The translations under genes and the position numbers were made by a program. Of a DNA stretch of 64,000 nucleotides, positions 1-8,394 are shown piece after piece (position 1 is the first letter of the stretch; every line of letters begins with the position of its first letter). The notes beneath the pieces are model-generated. The model ran no database searches, was not told the origin of the DNA, and saw only the letters and a program-made list of their open reading frames with translations. The stretch is from Bradyrhizobium forestalis (GTDB lineage: Bacteria > Pseudomonadota > Alphaproteobacteria > Rhizobiales > Xanthobacteraceae), in NCBI RefSeq assembly GCF_002795245.1, contig NZ_PGVG01000013.1:1-64000 (forward strand). The letters are read 5' to 3'.

Positions 1-60
1 TTTCATGTGATGCTGACTGTACCCCTCTGCCCCCGCCAGGCACCATACTGCGCCGTATAG

Positions 61-1665
61 CCAGATGGCGCCGGAGGCCTCCGGCACACCCGGGGGGGGC
101 ATAGCCGCCCGCCGAGACTGGGTAGAGAATCGGGGCGGGGCGCGCCGCCGGCGCCCCCGCCGGCGACACCGACGCCGACACCTGCGCCGACGGCAACGCC
201 GGCGCCTGGCAGCACGCCTGGCGCGCCACCGGCTGGCCGCCCCGGCGCACCTCCGCCCGGCACACGTCCTGGCTCGCCTCCGGCGGCGGGATCGCCGGCC
301 CCCGGCGCCACGCCCGCTCCAACGGCGACGCCGGCTCCCGGCAGCACTCCGACGCCGCCGCCCGGACGTCCAGGGGCGGCAACGCCCGCTCCCGGCGCAA
401 CCCCAGCCCCAACGGCGACGCCAACCCCCGGTCAGCAGGGTGGAGCGCCTCCTGCCGGCGCGCCCGCTGCCGGAACTCCGGCTGCGCCGCCCCAGGCCGG
501 CGGCCTCCCGCCTCGGCCCGCGGCTCCCGCGGGCGCCGCAGCGCCGACCGTCGTCCCCGGCTCGCCCGCCGCAGCACCGCCGCCGAACCGGGCGCAATAC
601 GCGCCGCCGACGGTTGCGCCCGCCTTCCGGGCTGCTCCGACCATCGCTGCACCGCTGCCGCCACCGCCGCGTCCGCCGCAGCGTGACCTGACGCCGCTCG
701 CGATCGGTGCGGGCGTGGTGGCCGGCGCCGTGATCGGCGCGACCATCGCCGACCTCCACAACCAGCGGCGCGAGGTCGTCGAGGGCGGCCGCACCATCTA
801 CAACGAGCCGGACCGCATCATCATCCGCGATCCGGGCGGGCAGGCCTATGTCCGCGGCAACGATCTCTATCGCTTCCGCTATGGCGCCCGCGACATCCGC
901 ACCGACACGGTCGGCGGCGAAACCCGCACCGTCGTGATCCGTCCCGACGGCAGCGAGGTGATCACCGTGGTCGGCCCGGACGGCTCGCTGCTACGGCGAA
1001 TCCGCAGGGATCCCGGCGGGCGCGAGATCGTCATCATCGACAACAGCTACCGCGATCCGCGCGCGGTCGGCGGCTTCTATGTCGACGTGCCGCCGCCGGT
1101 CGTGAACATTCCCTACGATCGCTACATCGTCGACGCCGAGGAGGCGTCGCCGGACGTGATCTACGCGACCATGCAGGCACCGCCGGTGCAGCGGATCGAG
1201 CGGCGTTACTCGCTCGACGAGATCCGCTACAGCCCCAATGTCCGCATGCAGATGCCGAGCATCGACGTCAACACGATCAACTTCGAGACGGGATCGTGGA
1301 CCATCCCGCCGGACCAGGCGGCCCGGCTGCAGGTGATCGCCGACGGCCTCAACCAGGCGATCCAGCGCAATCCGCGCGAAGTGTTCCTGATCGAGGGACA
1401 CACCGACGCGGTCGGCAACGAGGTCGACAATCTGTCGCTGTCGGACCGCCGTGCGCAGTCCGCGGCCGAATTGCTGACGCAGCAGTTCAATGTGCCCGCG
1501 GAAAACCTGACGTCGCAGGGCTATGGCGAGCAGTATCTGAAGGAGCAGACGCAGGGGCCGAGCCTGATCAACCGGCGCGTCACGGTCCGCCGCATCACGC
1601 CGCTGCTCAATGGCGGCCAGGCCTCGCTGCCGCCGCCACCGCCCGGCACCGCGCCGCCGCGCTGA
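61..1665 (+). CDS. OmpA-family outer membrane protein, 5' end unresolved
   Basis: The C-terminal third (about 1255-1620) is an OmpA-like peptidoglycan-binding domain, with the typical INFETGS strand, the EGHTDAVG motif, the LSDRRAQS helix and a closing NRRVTVR. Before it lies a Tyr/Arg-rich middle part, and from about 133 to 690 a low-complexity Pro/Ala/Thr/Gly stretch that stays open in the same frame. A short glycine-rich hydrophobic segment (about 700-745) follows the Pro-rich part. No signal peptide or ATG is visible upstream: a TAG at 58-60 closes the frame, and only a GTG near 715 could start a short form. Either the true 5' end is in another frame (frameshift or sequence error near the run of eight G at 92-99) or the gene is broken. 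Likely a cell-envelope anchor protein. Confidence 0.75.
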   Translation, partial: PDGAGGLRHTRGGHSRPPRLGRESGRGAPPAPPPATPTPTPAPTATPAPGSTPGAPPAGRPGAPPPGTRPGSPPAAGSPAPGATPAPTATPAPGSTPTPPPGRPGAATPAPGATPAPTATPTPGQQGGAPPAGAPAAGTPAAPPQAGGLPPRPAAPAGAAAPTVVPGSPAAAPPPNRAQYAPPTVAPAFRAAPTIAAPLPPPPRPPQRDLTPLAIGAGVVAGAVIGATIADLHNQRREVVEGGRTIYNEPDRIIIRDPGGQAYVRGNDLYRFRYGARDIRTDTVGGETRTVVIRPDGSEVITVVGPDGSLLRRIRRDPGGREIVIIDNSYRDPRAVGGFYVDVPPPVVNIPYDRYIVDAEEASPDVIYATMQAPPVQRIERRYSLDEIRYSPNVRMQMPSIDVNTINFETGSWTIPPDQAARLQVIADGLNQAIQRNPREVFLIEGHTDAVGNEVDNLSLSDRRAQSAAELLTQQFNVPAENLTSQGYGEQYLKEQTQGPSLINRRVTVRRITPLLNGGQASLPPPPPGTAPPR

Positions 1666-1681
1666 GGCGAAGCACAAACGC

Positions 1682-1715
1682 AAATGGCCGGGAGCGATCC
1701 CGGCCATTTTTGTTT
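1682..1715 (+). terminator. Rho-independent terminator after the OmpA-family gene
   Basis: A perfect 12-bp stem (1682-1693 with 1698-1709) with a GCGA loop is followed by a T-rich stretch, 16 bp after the stop codon. Confidence 0.85.
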
Positions 1716-1740
1716 GAATGTTTTCTTGTTTGGATGTTTT

Positions 1741-1868
1741 CGTGCCCCGGACGCAGCGCAAAGCGCTGCAGAGCCGGGGCCCAGGAGCCAAAGCGAAACT
1801 GCGGATGGATTCTGGGTCCCGGCTCAGCGCTGCCACGCTTGCGCGTTGCAGCTTGTCCGGGACACGAG
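1741..1868. repeat. Intergenic palindromic repeat, family A copy 1
   Basis: Begins with GTGCCCCGGACGCAGCGC, has GAGCCGGGGCCCAG and GGGTCCCGGCTCAGCG in the middle and ends with GTCCGGGACACGAG. The two halves are complementary, so it can fold into a long hairpin. Related copies lie at 28207-28328 and 54241-54343. Confidence 0.8.
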
Positions 1869-1873
1869 ACGCC

Positions 1874-3211
1874 TCACCCCTTGTCGCTTTCCAGCCGGAA
1901 GATCTGTGAGCCTTCGCTGCCCGAGAGCAGGCCGGTGTCGCTGTAGAGCTTCAGCTTGGTGCGGGTGTCGGCGATGTCGAGGTTGCGCATGGTGAGCTGG
2001 CCGATGCGGTCGGCCGGCGTGAACGCGGCGTCCTCCACCTTCTCCATGCTGAGCCGCTCGGGCGCATAGGTGAGGTTGGGGCTCTCGGTGTTGAGGATCG
2101 AATAGTCGTTGCCGCGGCGCAGCTCCAGCGTCACTTCGCCGGTGACGGCGCGCGCGACCCAGCGCTGCGCGGTCTCGCGCAGCATCAGGGCCTGCGAATC
2201 GAACCAGCGGCCCTGATAGAGCAGACGGCCGAGGCGCATGCCGCTGATGCGGTACTGCTCGATGGTGTCCTCGTTGTGGATGCCGGTGACGAGGCGCTCA
2301 TAGGCGATGTGGAGAAGCGCCATGCCGGGCGCCTCATAGATGCCGCGGCTCTTGGCCTCGATGATGCGGTTCTCGATCTGGTCGCTCATGCCGAGGCCGT
2401 GGCGGCCGCCGATCGCATTGGCTTCGAGGAACAACGCGACGGGATCAGAGAAGGTCTGGCCGTTGAGTGCGACCGGCTGGCCTTCCTCGAAACGCACCAC
2501 GACCTTCTCAGCCTTGACGGCGCAGTCGTCGCGCCAGAACGGCACGCCCATGATCGGGTTGACGATCTTGATGCCGCTGTCGAGGCTCTCGAGATCCTTC
2601 GCCTCATGCGTCGCACCGAGCAGATTGCTGTCGGTCGAATATGCCTTCTCGGCGCTCATCTTGTAGGCAAAGCCCTGCGCGGTCATGAACGCCGACATCT
2701 CGGCGCGGCCGCCGAGCTCGTCGATGAACTGCTGGTCGAGCCAGGGCTTGTAGATCTTCAGGCCGGGATTGGTGAGCAGGCCGTAGCGATAGAAGCGCTC
2801 GATGTCGTTGCCCTTGAAGGTCGAGCCGTCGCCCCAGATGTTGACGCCGTCTTCCTTCATCGCCGCGACCAGCATCGTGCCGGTGACGGCGCGCCCCAGC
2901 GGCGTGGTGTTGAAATAGGTGATGCCGCCGGTCGAGATGTGGAAGGCGCCGGACTGGATCGCGGCGATGCCCTCGTGGACGAGCTGCGTGCGGCAATCGA
3001 CGAGGCGCGCCTTCTCGGCGCCGAACTCCATCGCCTTGCGCGGGATCTCGTTGTAGTCGGCCTCATCGGGCTGGCCGAGATTGGCGGTGTAGGCGTAACA
3101 GCGCGCGCCCTTCTGCTTCATCCAGAGCAGCGCCGCGCTGGTGTCAAGGCCGCCCGAAAAAGCGATGCCGACTTTCTCACCCTTGGGCAGGCTTTTCAGG
3201 ATCGTGGTCAT
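1874..3211 (-). CDS. argG: Argininosuccinate synthase
   Basis: Joins citrulline and aspartate with ATP to make argininosuccinate, the penultimate step of arginine synthesis, in the cytoplasm. The N-terminus carries the ATP-pyrophosphatase P-loop FSGGLDTSAAL (about residues 18-28). The citrulline/aspartate-binding STGGITYFNTTPLGRAVTGT segment lies at about 92-112, and GDGSTFKGNDIERFYRYG follows. At 445 residues it matches the longer ArgG subfamily typified by the Escherichia coli enzyme rather than the roughly 400-residue form. The ATG at 3211 begins the conserved MTTILKSLPKGEKVGIAFSG. It stands alone, convergent with the OmpA-type gene and separated from it by repeat family A. Confidence 0.97.
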   Translation of the reverse strand: MTTILKSLPKGEKVGIAFSGGLDTSAALLWMKQKGARCYAYTANLGQPDEADYNEIPRKAMEFGAEKARLVDCRTQLVHEGIAAIQSGAFHISTGGITYFNTTPLGRAVTGTMLVAAMKEDGVNIWGDGSTFKGNDIERFYRYGLLTNPGLKIYKPWLDQQFIDELGGRAEMSAFMTAQGFAYKMSAEKAYSTDSNLLGATHEAKDLESLDSGIKIVNPIMGVPFWRDDCAVKAEKVVVRFEEGQPVALNGQTFSDPVALFLEANAIGGRHGLGMSDQIENRIIEAKSRGIYEAPGMALLHIAYERLVTGIHNEDTIEQYRISGMRLGRLLYQGRWFDSQALMLRETAQRWVARAVTGEVTLELRRGNDYSILNTESPNLTYAPERLSMEKVEDAAFTPADRIGQLTMRNLDIADTRTKLKLYSDTGLLSGSEGSQIFRLESDKG

Positions 3212-3306
3212 GGGGCTTCCAATCGGGTCTCAAGGGGCTGACGAAGGTTTCGAACTTGACCGCGCGAATATCAAATTTCGCAGGGCTCGGCACCCATTTA
3301 ATGGGC

Positions 3307-4083
3307 TCAAACCGAGGGCTCGGGACCGGTCTTGCGGCCGAACAGGCGCTGGCGGAGCCGGTAAGCGGGCATGTTCAGCCGGGTCAGGGCGGCATCCACC
3401 GCCTCGTCCGAGAACCGCGTCCGCGGCCAGCGGTAAATCAGCGCGTAGGCGAACCAGATCACGACGAAGGTAACGAGGCCCGCGATGGAAACGTCGGTGA
3501 AGAAGTGGCCGCCGAAGGCCATGCGCAGCCCGCTCGTGACGGCGCCGAACACCACGGCGGCAGTATAGGCGAGCGGCCGCCACGCCGGCGGCGCCAGCGC
3601 GGCCGGCGCGAGCGTCCAGAATGCCGTCGCTCCTTCGCCGGAGAAGAACGAGCAGTTGCGCCCGCAGCCGCCGCGCGGATCCCACCACGGCACGAATTGC
3701 TGATCGCCGGCAAACTCGGTCACCACCACCGGACGCGGACGGCCCCAGTAATTCTTGAACGTCAGGTTGGTCAAAATGCCGGCCGACATGATCAGCGTCA
3801 CCAGCAGGAAGATGACCGTGCGCCCCGGCACCATCAGCGGCCGGTCGGGCCGGATCATCTTGACCACGAGCGCGACGATCGAGGGAAGCGCGAACGCCCA
3901 GGCGATCCACATCGCCGCGTCCCGCGCGAAGCCGGCCCAGCCGTTCAGCTTGAGCGGGAATGTCCTGGTCGCGGGATCGAAGAACAGCGACGCGAGCTTG
4001 AGATCGAGCTCGGGATAGAGGCCGAAAACGACGCCGATCACGAGCCACAGCGCCAGAGCGATGAAGAGTCCAGTCCGGTTCAT
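3307..4083 (-). CDS. PAP2-family membrane phosphatase
   Basis: A 258-residue integral membrane protein with about six hydrophobic segments. All three phosphatase motif regions of the type 2 phosphatidic acid phosphatase superfamily are visible: KNYWGRPRP (K-x6-RP), SFFSGE in place of the usual PSGH, and SGLRMAFGGHFFTD (SR-x5-H-x3-D type). Such enzymes remove phosphate from lipid phosphates such as undecaprenyl pyrophosphate, phosphatidylglycerol phosphate or lipid A, on the periplasmic face. The substrate here is unknown. The ATG at 4083 begins MNRTGLFIALALWL, a normal first membrane helix. The frame stays open further upstream, but that part is repeat sequence. Confidence 0.85.
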   Translation of the reverse strand: MNRTGLFIALALWLVIGVVFGLYPELDLKLASLFFDPATRTFPLKLNGWAGFARDAAMWIAWAFALPSIVALVVKMIRPDRPLMVPGRTVIFLLVTLIMSAGILTNLTFKNYWGRPRPVVVTEFAGDQQFVPWWDPRGGCGRNCSFFSGEGATAFWTLAPAALAPPAWRPLAYTAAVVFGAVTSGLRMAFGGHFFTDVSIAGLVTFVVIWFAYALIYRWPRTRFSDEAVDAALTRLNMPAYRLRQRLFGRKTGPEPSV

Positions 4084-4609
4084 GGCGCGCGGTTTAGCGG
4101 AGCGGGACGGGGATGGAAACCCCAACGGAAGTGCCCATCCTCCCCTGGAGGGGGAGGATCGGTTCGCATGTAGCGGAGCGAAATGCGAACCGAGGTGGGG
4201 TGAAGCCACACAAATAGTCTCTCGACTGTCCGCAAACTCGAATCCTCGACACCGCCGTCGCGGATAGTCTGTCACCCCACCCCGGATCGCATCGATGATG
4301 CGATCCGACCCCCCTCCAGGGCAGGGCGATCGCATGTGGCTTGCACGATGCTGCTGCATCGGCAGTGGGCTCCCTCCCCCGCTTGCGGGGGAGGGTTGGG
4401 GAGAGGGTGTCTCCGCGTTGGGGTTGTCGAGAATTTGCCGGGTATGTCCCTGCGCGGCGAGAGCCCTCACCCGCCGCGCTCGGGACGATGCTTCGCATCG
4501 CCCGGGGCGCGTCGGCCTCTCCCGCAAGCGGGAGAGGCGGAGCAAGCCCGCGGACAGTCCCCGTGAAAGCATATGCGATCGCCCTGCCCTCCAGGGGAGG
4601 GTAAGCAAA
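4084..4609. repeat. Gene-free stretch made of stacked palindromic repeats
   Basis: No credible gene. It holds several hairpins: one around 4138-4160, one in 4161-4190, CGGATCGCATCGATGATGCGATCCG-like at about 4283-4308, one around 4374-4397 with CCCCCGCTTGCGGGGG, one around 4489-4503, and CTCTCCCGCAAGCGGGAGAG near 4517-4536. Open frames crossing it are GC-driven and have no protein character. Confidence 0.6.
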
Positions 4610-5104
4610 TCACCTTGCATCCGGCCTCGAATTCGACGGCAGCGGCGGGGGCGGCTTGCGCGGAGGCGGCGGATCGCGCCAGGCGCCTGCATTGCGGCCG
4701 GCGATCAACCAGTAAACCACGCCGGCGACGATGCCGGCACCCGTCATGATTTCCAGGTGACGCCGCACGATACCCTCGAACTGCAGCGTGTCGGAGTGGA
4801 AGGGAACAAGGCCGAGATAGCAGGCCAGCCCGACGAGGCCGCCGCCGACGGCATAGGCCAGCGCGCTGCGGATGTAGAGTGCTTCGGTGATCGCGACGAT
4901 CACCGCCGCCGGCACCAGCGCGAAGCCCGAGACGAAGATGAAGCCGAAGCCGAGCAGGATATCGAGCGTGCCCTGGTCGACGGGACCGGCGCCGAGATCG
5001 GCGAATTCCGGAAACAGCAGCGCGACGACGATGATCATGCCGCCGACGAAGCAGGCGGCGAGGAAGCCGATGAAGATGACGATGAGGCGGCCGATCAGGG
5101 ACAT
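4610..5104 (-). CDS. Four-helix membrane protein of unknown function
   Basis: The 164-residue product begins MSLIGRLIVIFIGFLAAC and shows four hydrophobic segments (about residues 5-32, 48-75, 79-98 and 119-134) followed by a proline-rich cytoplasmic tail (PPPPRKPPPPLP). I do not recognise a named family. It resembles small conserved membrane proteins of Bradyrhizobium and relatives. It lies between the PAP2 gene and rlmN on the same strand, about 100 bp downstream of rlmN, so it could be read from the rlmN transcript. Confidence 0.7.
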   Translation of the reverse strand: MSLIGRLIVIFIGFLAACFVGGMIIVVALLFPEFADLGAGPVDQGTLDILLGFGFIFVSGFALVPAAVIVAITEALYIRSALAYAVGGGLVGLACYLGLVPFHSDTLQFEGIVRRHLEIMTGAGIVAGVVYWLIAGRNAGAWRDPPPPRKPPPPLPSNSRPDAR

Positions 5105-5201
5105 AGGATAAGCAAGTTGCCGATCAACGCTGTCGCGACGCTCACAACCGTCATGCCCGGGCTTGACCCGGCCATGACGAGCATCGAGGACGTGGCCATC
5201 C

Positions 5202-6404
5202 TCAATCCGTCATCGCCATGGCGCGCAGCGCCTGACGCTCGCGCGCGGAGAGCTTTTCGGTCTCCGACTTGAGCTGGCCGCAGGCGGCGAGGATGTCGCG
5301 GCCGCGCGGGGTGCGCACCGGGGAGGAATAGCCGGCGTTGAAGATGTATTCGGAAAACTTTTCGATCTGGTCCCAGTCCGAGCATTCATAGGCCGTGCCG
5401 GGCCAGGGATTGAACGGGATCAGATTGATTTTTGCGGGAATGCCCTTGAGCAGCTTCACCAGCAGCTTGGCATCGTCGAGCGAGTCGTTGACGCCCTTGA
5501 GCATCACATATTCGAAGGTGATGCGGCGCGCGTTCGAGGCGCCGGGATAGTCGCGGCAGGCCTGCAAGAGCTCCTTGATCGGATATTTGCGGTTGAGCGG
5601 CACCAGCTCGTTGCGCAGCTCGTCGCGCACCGCGTGCAGTGAGATCGCGAGCATGACGCCGATCTCCTCGCCGGCGCGCACGATGTTGGGCACCACGCCC
5701 GAGGTCGACAGCGTGATGCGGCGGCGGGAGATGCCGATGCCTTCATTGTCGCCAACAATCAGCAGCGCATCGCGCACCGCGTCGAAATTGTAGAGCGGCT
5801 CGCCCATGCCCATCATCACGATGTTGGTGACACGGCGCGTGCCGTCCTCGCGATCGGCCCAGTCATTCAAACGATCCCGCGCGACCATCACCTGGCCTAC
5901 GATCTCGCCGGCGGTGAGGTTGCGCACCAGGCGCTGCGTGCCGGTGTGGCAGAAGGCGCAGTTCAGGGTGCAGCCGACCTGCGAGGAGACGCAGAGCGTG
6001 CCGCGGTCGGTCTCGGGGATGTAGACGCACTCGACTTCATGCGCCTTCTCGACATTGTCGCCGCTCGGCAGCCGCAGCAGCCATTTGCGGGTGCCGTCAT
6101 TGGAGATTTGCTCGGCCACGACTTCGGGACGGTCGACGGTGAAATGCTGGGCGAGATCGGCGCGAATGCCCTTCGAGATCGAGGTCATCTCGTCGAAGCT
6201 CTGGGCACCGCGGAAATAGAGCCAGTGCCAGAGCTGCTGCACGCGCATCTTGCGCTGCGCCGGCGCGACCCCGATCTCGCCGAGGCGATCGGCAAGCTCG
6301 GTGCGCGACAGGCCGATCAGCGACGGTTTTGCCGGCGGCACATAGGTTTCGAGCGGAGTCTTCTCCACCAATGTTGCGTTGTGCGGCTCGGTCATCGGTT
6401 GCAT
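5202..6404 (-). CDS. rlmN: Dual-specificity 23S rRNA/tRNA adenine C2-methyltransferase
   Basis: Radical SAM enzyme that methylates carbon 2 of A2503 in 23S rRNA and A37 in some tRNAs. The cluster-binding motif CTLNCAFCHTG (C-x3-C-x2-C) is present. It is preceded by CVSSQVG and followed by the SAM-binding MGMGEPLYN and by LSTSGVVP. The C-terminal SPVRTPRGRDILAACGQL supplies the second catalytic cysteine. The start at 6404 (MQPMTEPHN) is preferred, giving 400 residues. A start three codons later or one at 6449 is possible, but the latter overlaps repeat C1. Confidence 0.95.
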   Translation of the reverse strand: MQPMTEPHNATLVEKTPLETYVPPAKPSLIGLSRTELADRLGEIGVAPAQRKMRVQQLWHWLYFRGAQSFDEMTSISKGIRADLAQHFTVDRPEVVAEQISNDGTRKWLLRLPSGDNVEKAHEVECVYIPETDRGTLCVSSQVGCTLNCAFCHTGTQRLVRNLTAGEIVGQVMVARDRLNDWADREDGTRRVTNIVMMGMGEPLYNFDAVRDALLIVGDNEGIGISRRRITLSTSGVVPNIVRAGEEIGVMLAISLHAVRDELRNELVPLNRKYPIKELLQACRDYPGASNARRITFEYVMLKGVNDSLDDAKLLVKLLKGIPAKINLIPFNPWPGTAYECSDWDQIEKFSEYIFNAGYSSPVRTPRGRDILAACGQLKSETEKLSARERQALRAMAMTD

Positions 6405-6423
6405 TGAATGGACCTGATTACAT

Positions 6424-6504
6424 GGTCGTTCCGGGGCGATGCGGAGCATCGAACCCGGAACCTCGAGATTCCGGGTCAGGTCCTTCGGACCATCCCGGAA
6501 TGAC
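6424..6504. repeat. Intergenic palindromic repeat, family C copy 1
   Basis: Starts with GTTCCGGGGCGATGC, has CTCGAGATTCCGGGT in the middle and ends ACCATCCCGGAATGAC, so the outer ends pair. Other copies: 14417-14522, 40020-40123 and a partial one near 56117. Confidence 0.8.
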
Positions 6505-6571
6505 GGAAAAACTTGGAACCGCCCCTATATAGCAACCGGAATCGCCGATTGCGACCTTATCGCCTGCAGTC

Positions 6572-7219
6572 TTACCGCCGACAGTCCTGGGCGATCTTGT
6601 CGAGCGCCTGGGCCAGGCCCTTCAGCGAGAAGGTGTCGGTCGTCTCCGTGCCCTTGGCCGAGACACCCTTGACCACGAGATCGGCGGATTTGCGCATGGC
6701 CTCGACCATCCGCTCTTCCTCGGCCGCGTTCTTGATCCAGAGGCCGTCGCCCTGCGTATACATGGCGAAGGCGGCGCCGCCGACCTCGACGGTCGATTCC
6801 GAGCCCGGCTTCAGCGCGTAGCCGATCATGACCGAGACCTCGTTGTTGACCTTTTCAGCAGGCCGGGTCGAGACGAAGGCATAGGCGGGATCACGCGGCC
6901 GGTTCGGCGGGTTGGTCTTCGACGACGAGGGTTTTGCCAGCGCGAAGCAGACCTTCTTGCCGTTCGGCGCCGCCGCGTATGCCCCCCAGGTGCCGAACTG
7001 GCCGATCAGGGTCGGCTCCGCACCGCCCGCAACTGCCGCGGGCGAGGCCGCCGGTTTGCTCTCGGGCTTCGAGGCCGCCTTTGCCGTCGTATTGGCCGCC
7101 GGCGCGGCCGGCTTCGGTGTCGCTTTCGGCGCCGGTTGCGCCGTCTGCGCCCACGCAGAATCGGCCATTCCCCCGGCCATGACGCCAGTCATCAAAGCTA
7201 AAATCAGCACCCGCCACAT
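6572..7219 (-). CDS. Invasion-associated locus B (IalB) family periplasmic protein
   Basis: A 215-residue exported protein with signal peptide MWRVLILALMTGVMAGG..AWA (cleavage about residue 24), then an Ala/Pro/Lys-rich linker to about residue 65, then an IalB-type domain. Typical features of that domain are FGTWGAYAAAPNGKKVCFALAKP, the SVMIGY strand, and the closing TDTFSLKGLAQALDKIAQDCRR. IalB was first described as an invasion factor in Bartonella; in free-living Rhizobiales the family is common and its role unclear. A single pair of conserved cysteines (after KKV and near the C-terminus) could form a disulfide. Confidence 0.85.
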   Translation of the reverse strand: MWRVLILALMTGVMAGGMADSAWAQTAQPAPKATPKPAAPAANTTAKAASKPESKPAASPAAVAGGAEPTLIGQFGTWGAYAAAPNGKKVCFALAKPSSSKTNPPNRPRDPAYAFVSTRPAEKVNNEVSVMIGYALKPGSESTVEVGGAAFAMYTQGDGLWIKNAAEEERMVEAMRKSADLVVKGVSAKGTETTDTFSLKGLAQALDKIAQDCRR

Positions 7220-7335
7220 GCTGGAGTGGTTCCCTCAATATTGTGACTGGAAGATGGCCCGAGCGCGCTTTGTCCCCGGGCAGGGATAGCCGGGAAAGCC
7301 CAATTTGGGAAGGCAGTTAGCGGTATGAACGGCGA

Positions 7336-8175
7336 CTAGGCCTTGGATCGCGCGGCGCGTTGCGCGGCCCATTGCGCCTCGGTCCAGCCGAGCAGATCCT
7401 CGGCGCCGGAACTGCGCAAATGCGCGCCGCCGTCGATCACCACCATCTCGCCATTGATGTAGGCGGCGCGGTCCGAGACCAGGAAGCTGGCGAGATCGGC
7501 AAGCTCGCTATGCTCGCCGGTACGTCCAAGCGGGTTGCGCGACGTCCAGCCTTCGTCACGGCCTTCGGGACGGAGCTGCCCGGTGGCCCCCGCGGTCGGA
7601 AACGGGCCCGGCGCGATCGCGACGGTGCGGATGCCCTTCGGGCCCCACTCCACCGCAAGGCTCTTGGTCATCGCCAGCAGCGCCGACTTCGCCATCGCCG
7701 ACGGAACCGTGAAGGCGCGGCCGGTGATGGTGGAGGTCGAGAGGATCGACAGCACGACGCCGCCATGCTTGCCCTCGATCCAGCGCCTGCCGGCGGCGAG
7801 CGTGCAATACATCGCGCCGTGCAGCGTCGGCGCCAGGATTGCGTCCGCGGCGCGGAAGGAGAGATGCTCGCTCTGCGCGATGAAGGTGGCGGCGGCATTG
7901 TTGACGAGGATGTCGAGCGGCGCCTCGCGCCAGATCGCATCCATCATGCTGTCAACGGCCGCACCGTCGCGGATATCGCAGGCGATGGTCGTGACTTTGC
8001 CGCCGGTCTCTTCTCGCATCTCGCGCGCCGTTGCCTCGAGCCGGGCGAGCTTGCGGCCGCAGATCACGAGCTCGGCGCCGAGCGCGAGGAAGCGACGTCC
8101 CATCGCGGCGCCGAGACCCGAACCACCACCGGTGACGAGGATGCGCTTGCTCCCGAGCAGGCTTGTTTCAAACAT
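7336..8175 (-). CDS. Short-chain dehydrogenase/reductase
   Basis: A 279-residue SDR with the NAD(P)-binding GGGSGLG motif (about residues 16-22), CDIRDG, NNAAATF and IAPGPF..T. The usual catalytic Tyr of YxxxK is replaced: the sequence reads PSAMAKSALLAMTKSLA, with Ser/Ala/Met ahead of the Lys. This resembles the 2,4-dienoyl-CoA reductase branch, which lacks the SDR tyrosine, and the sequence LRPEGRDEGWTSRNPLGRTGE also fits that branch. Probable role: reduction of an unsaturated acyl-CoA in fatty acid breakdown. The ATG at 8175 begins MFETSLLGSKRILVTG. Divergent from the quinone-reductase gene. Confidence 0.85.
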   Translation of the reverse strand: MFETSLLGSKRILVTGGGSGLGAAMGRRFLALGAELVICGRKLARLEATAREMREETGGKVTTIACDIRDGAAVDSMMDAIWREAPLDILVNNAAATFIAQSEHLSFRAADAILAPTLHGAMYCTLAAGRRWIEGKHGGVVLSILSTSTITGRAFTVPSAMAKSALLAMTKSLAVEWGPKGIRTVAIAPGPFPTAGATGQLRPEGRDEGWTSRNPLGRTGEHSELADLASFLVSDRAAYINGEMVVIDGGAHLRSSGAEDLLGWTEAQWAAQRAARSKA

Positions 8176-8201
8176 CGTTTGAATCCTTTCTCCGCGGATT
8201 T

Positions 8202-8281
8202 CGTCATTACGAGCGCAGTGAAGAATCCAAGCTATTTCCGCAGGACGGATTCTGGATTGCTTCGCTGTGCTCGCAATGACG
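8202..8281. repeat. Intergenic palindromic repeat, family E
   Basis: Runs from CGTCATTACGAGCGCAGTGAAG to GCTGTGCTCGCAATGACG; the ends are complementary. It fills the divergent promoter region between the SDR and quinone-reductase genes. Only one copy is obvious in this window. Confidence 0.6.
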
Positions 8282-8394
8282 GGAGGATAGGCCGTCGCAT
8301 GACCCGAGACAAAGAATCCGGATTGTCGGGCCGCAGTAAATCCGGCAAAACCGGACCAACTATAATTCCACTCGAAACGCCTCAAGGTGCCGCC

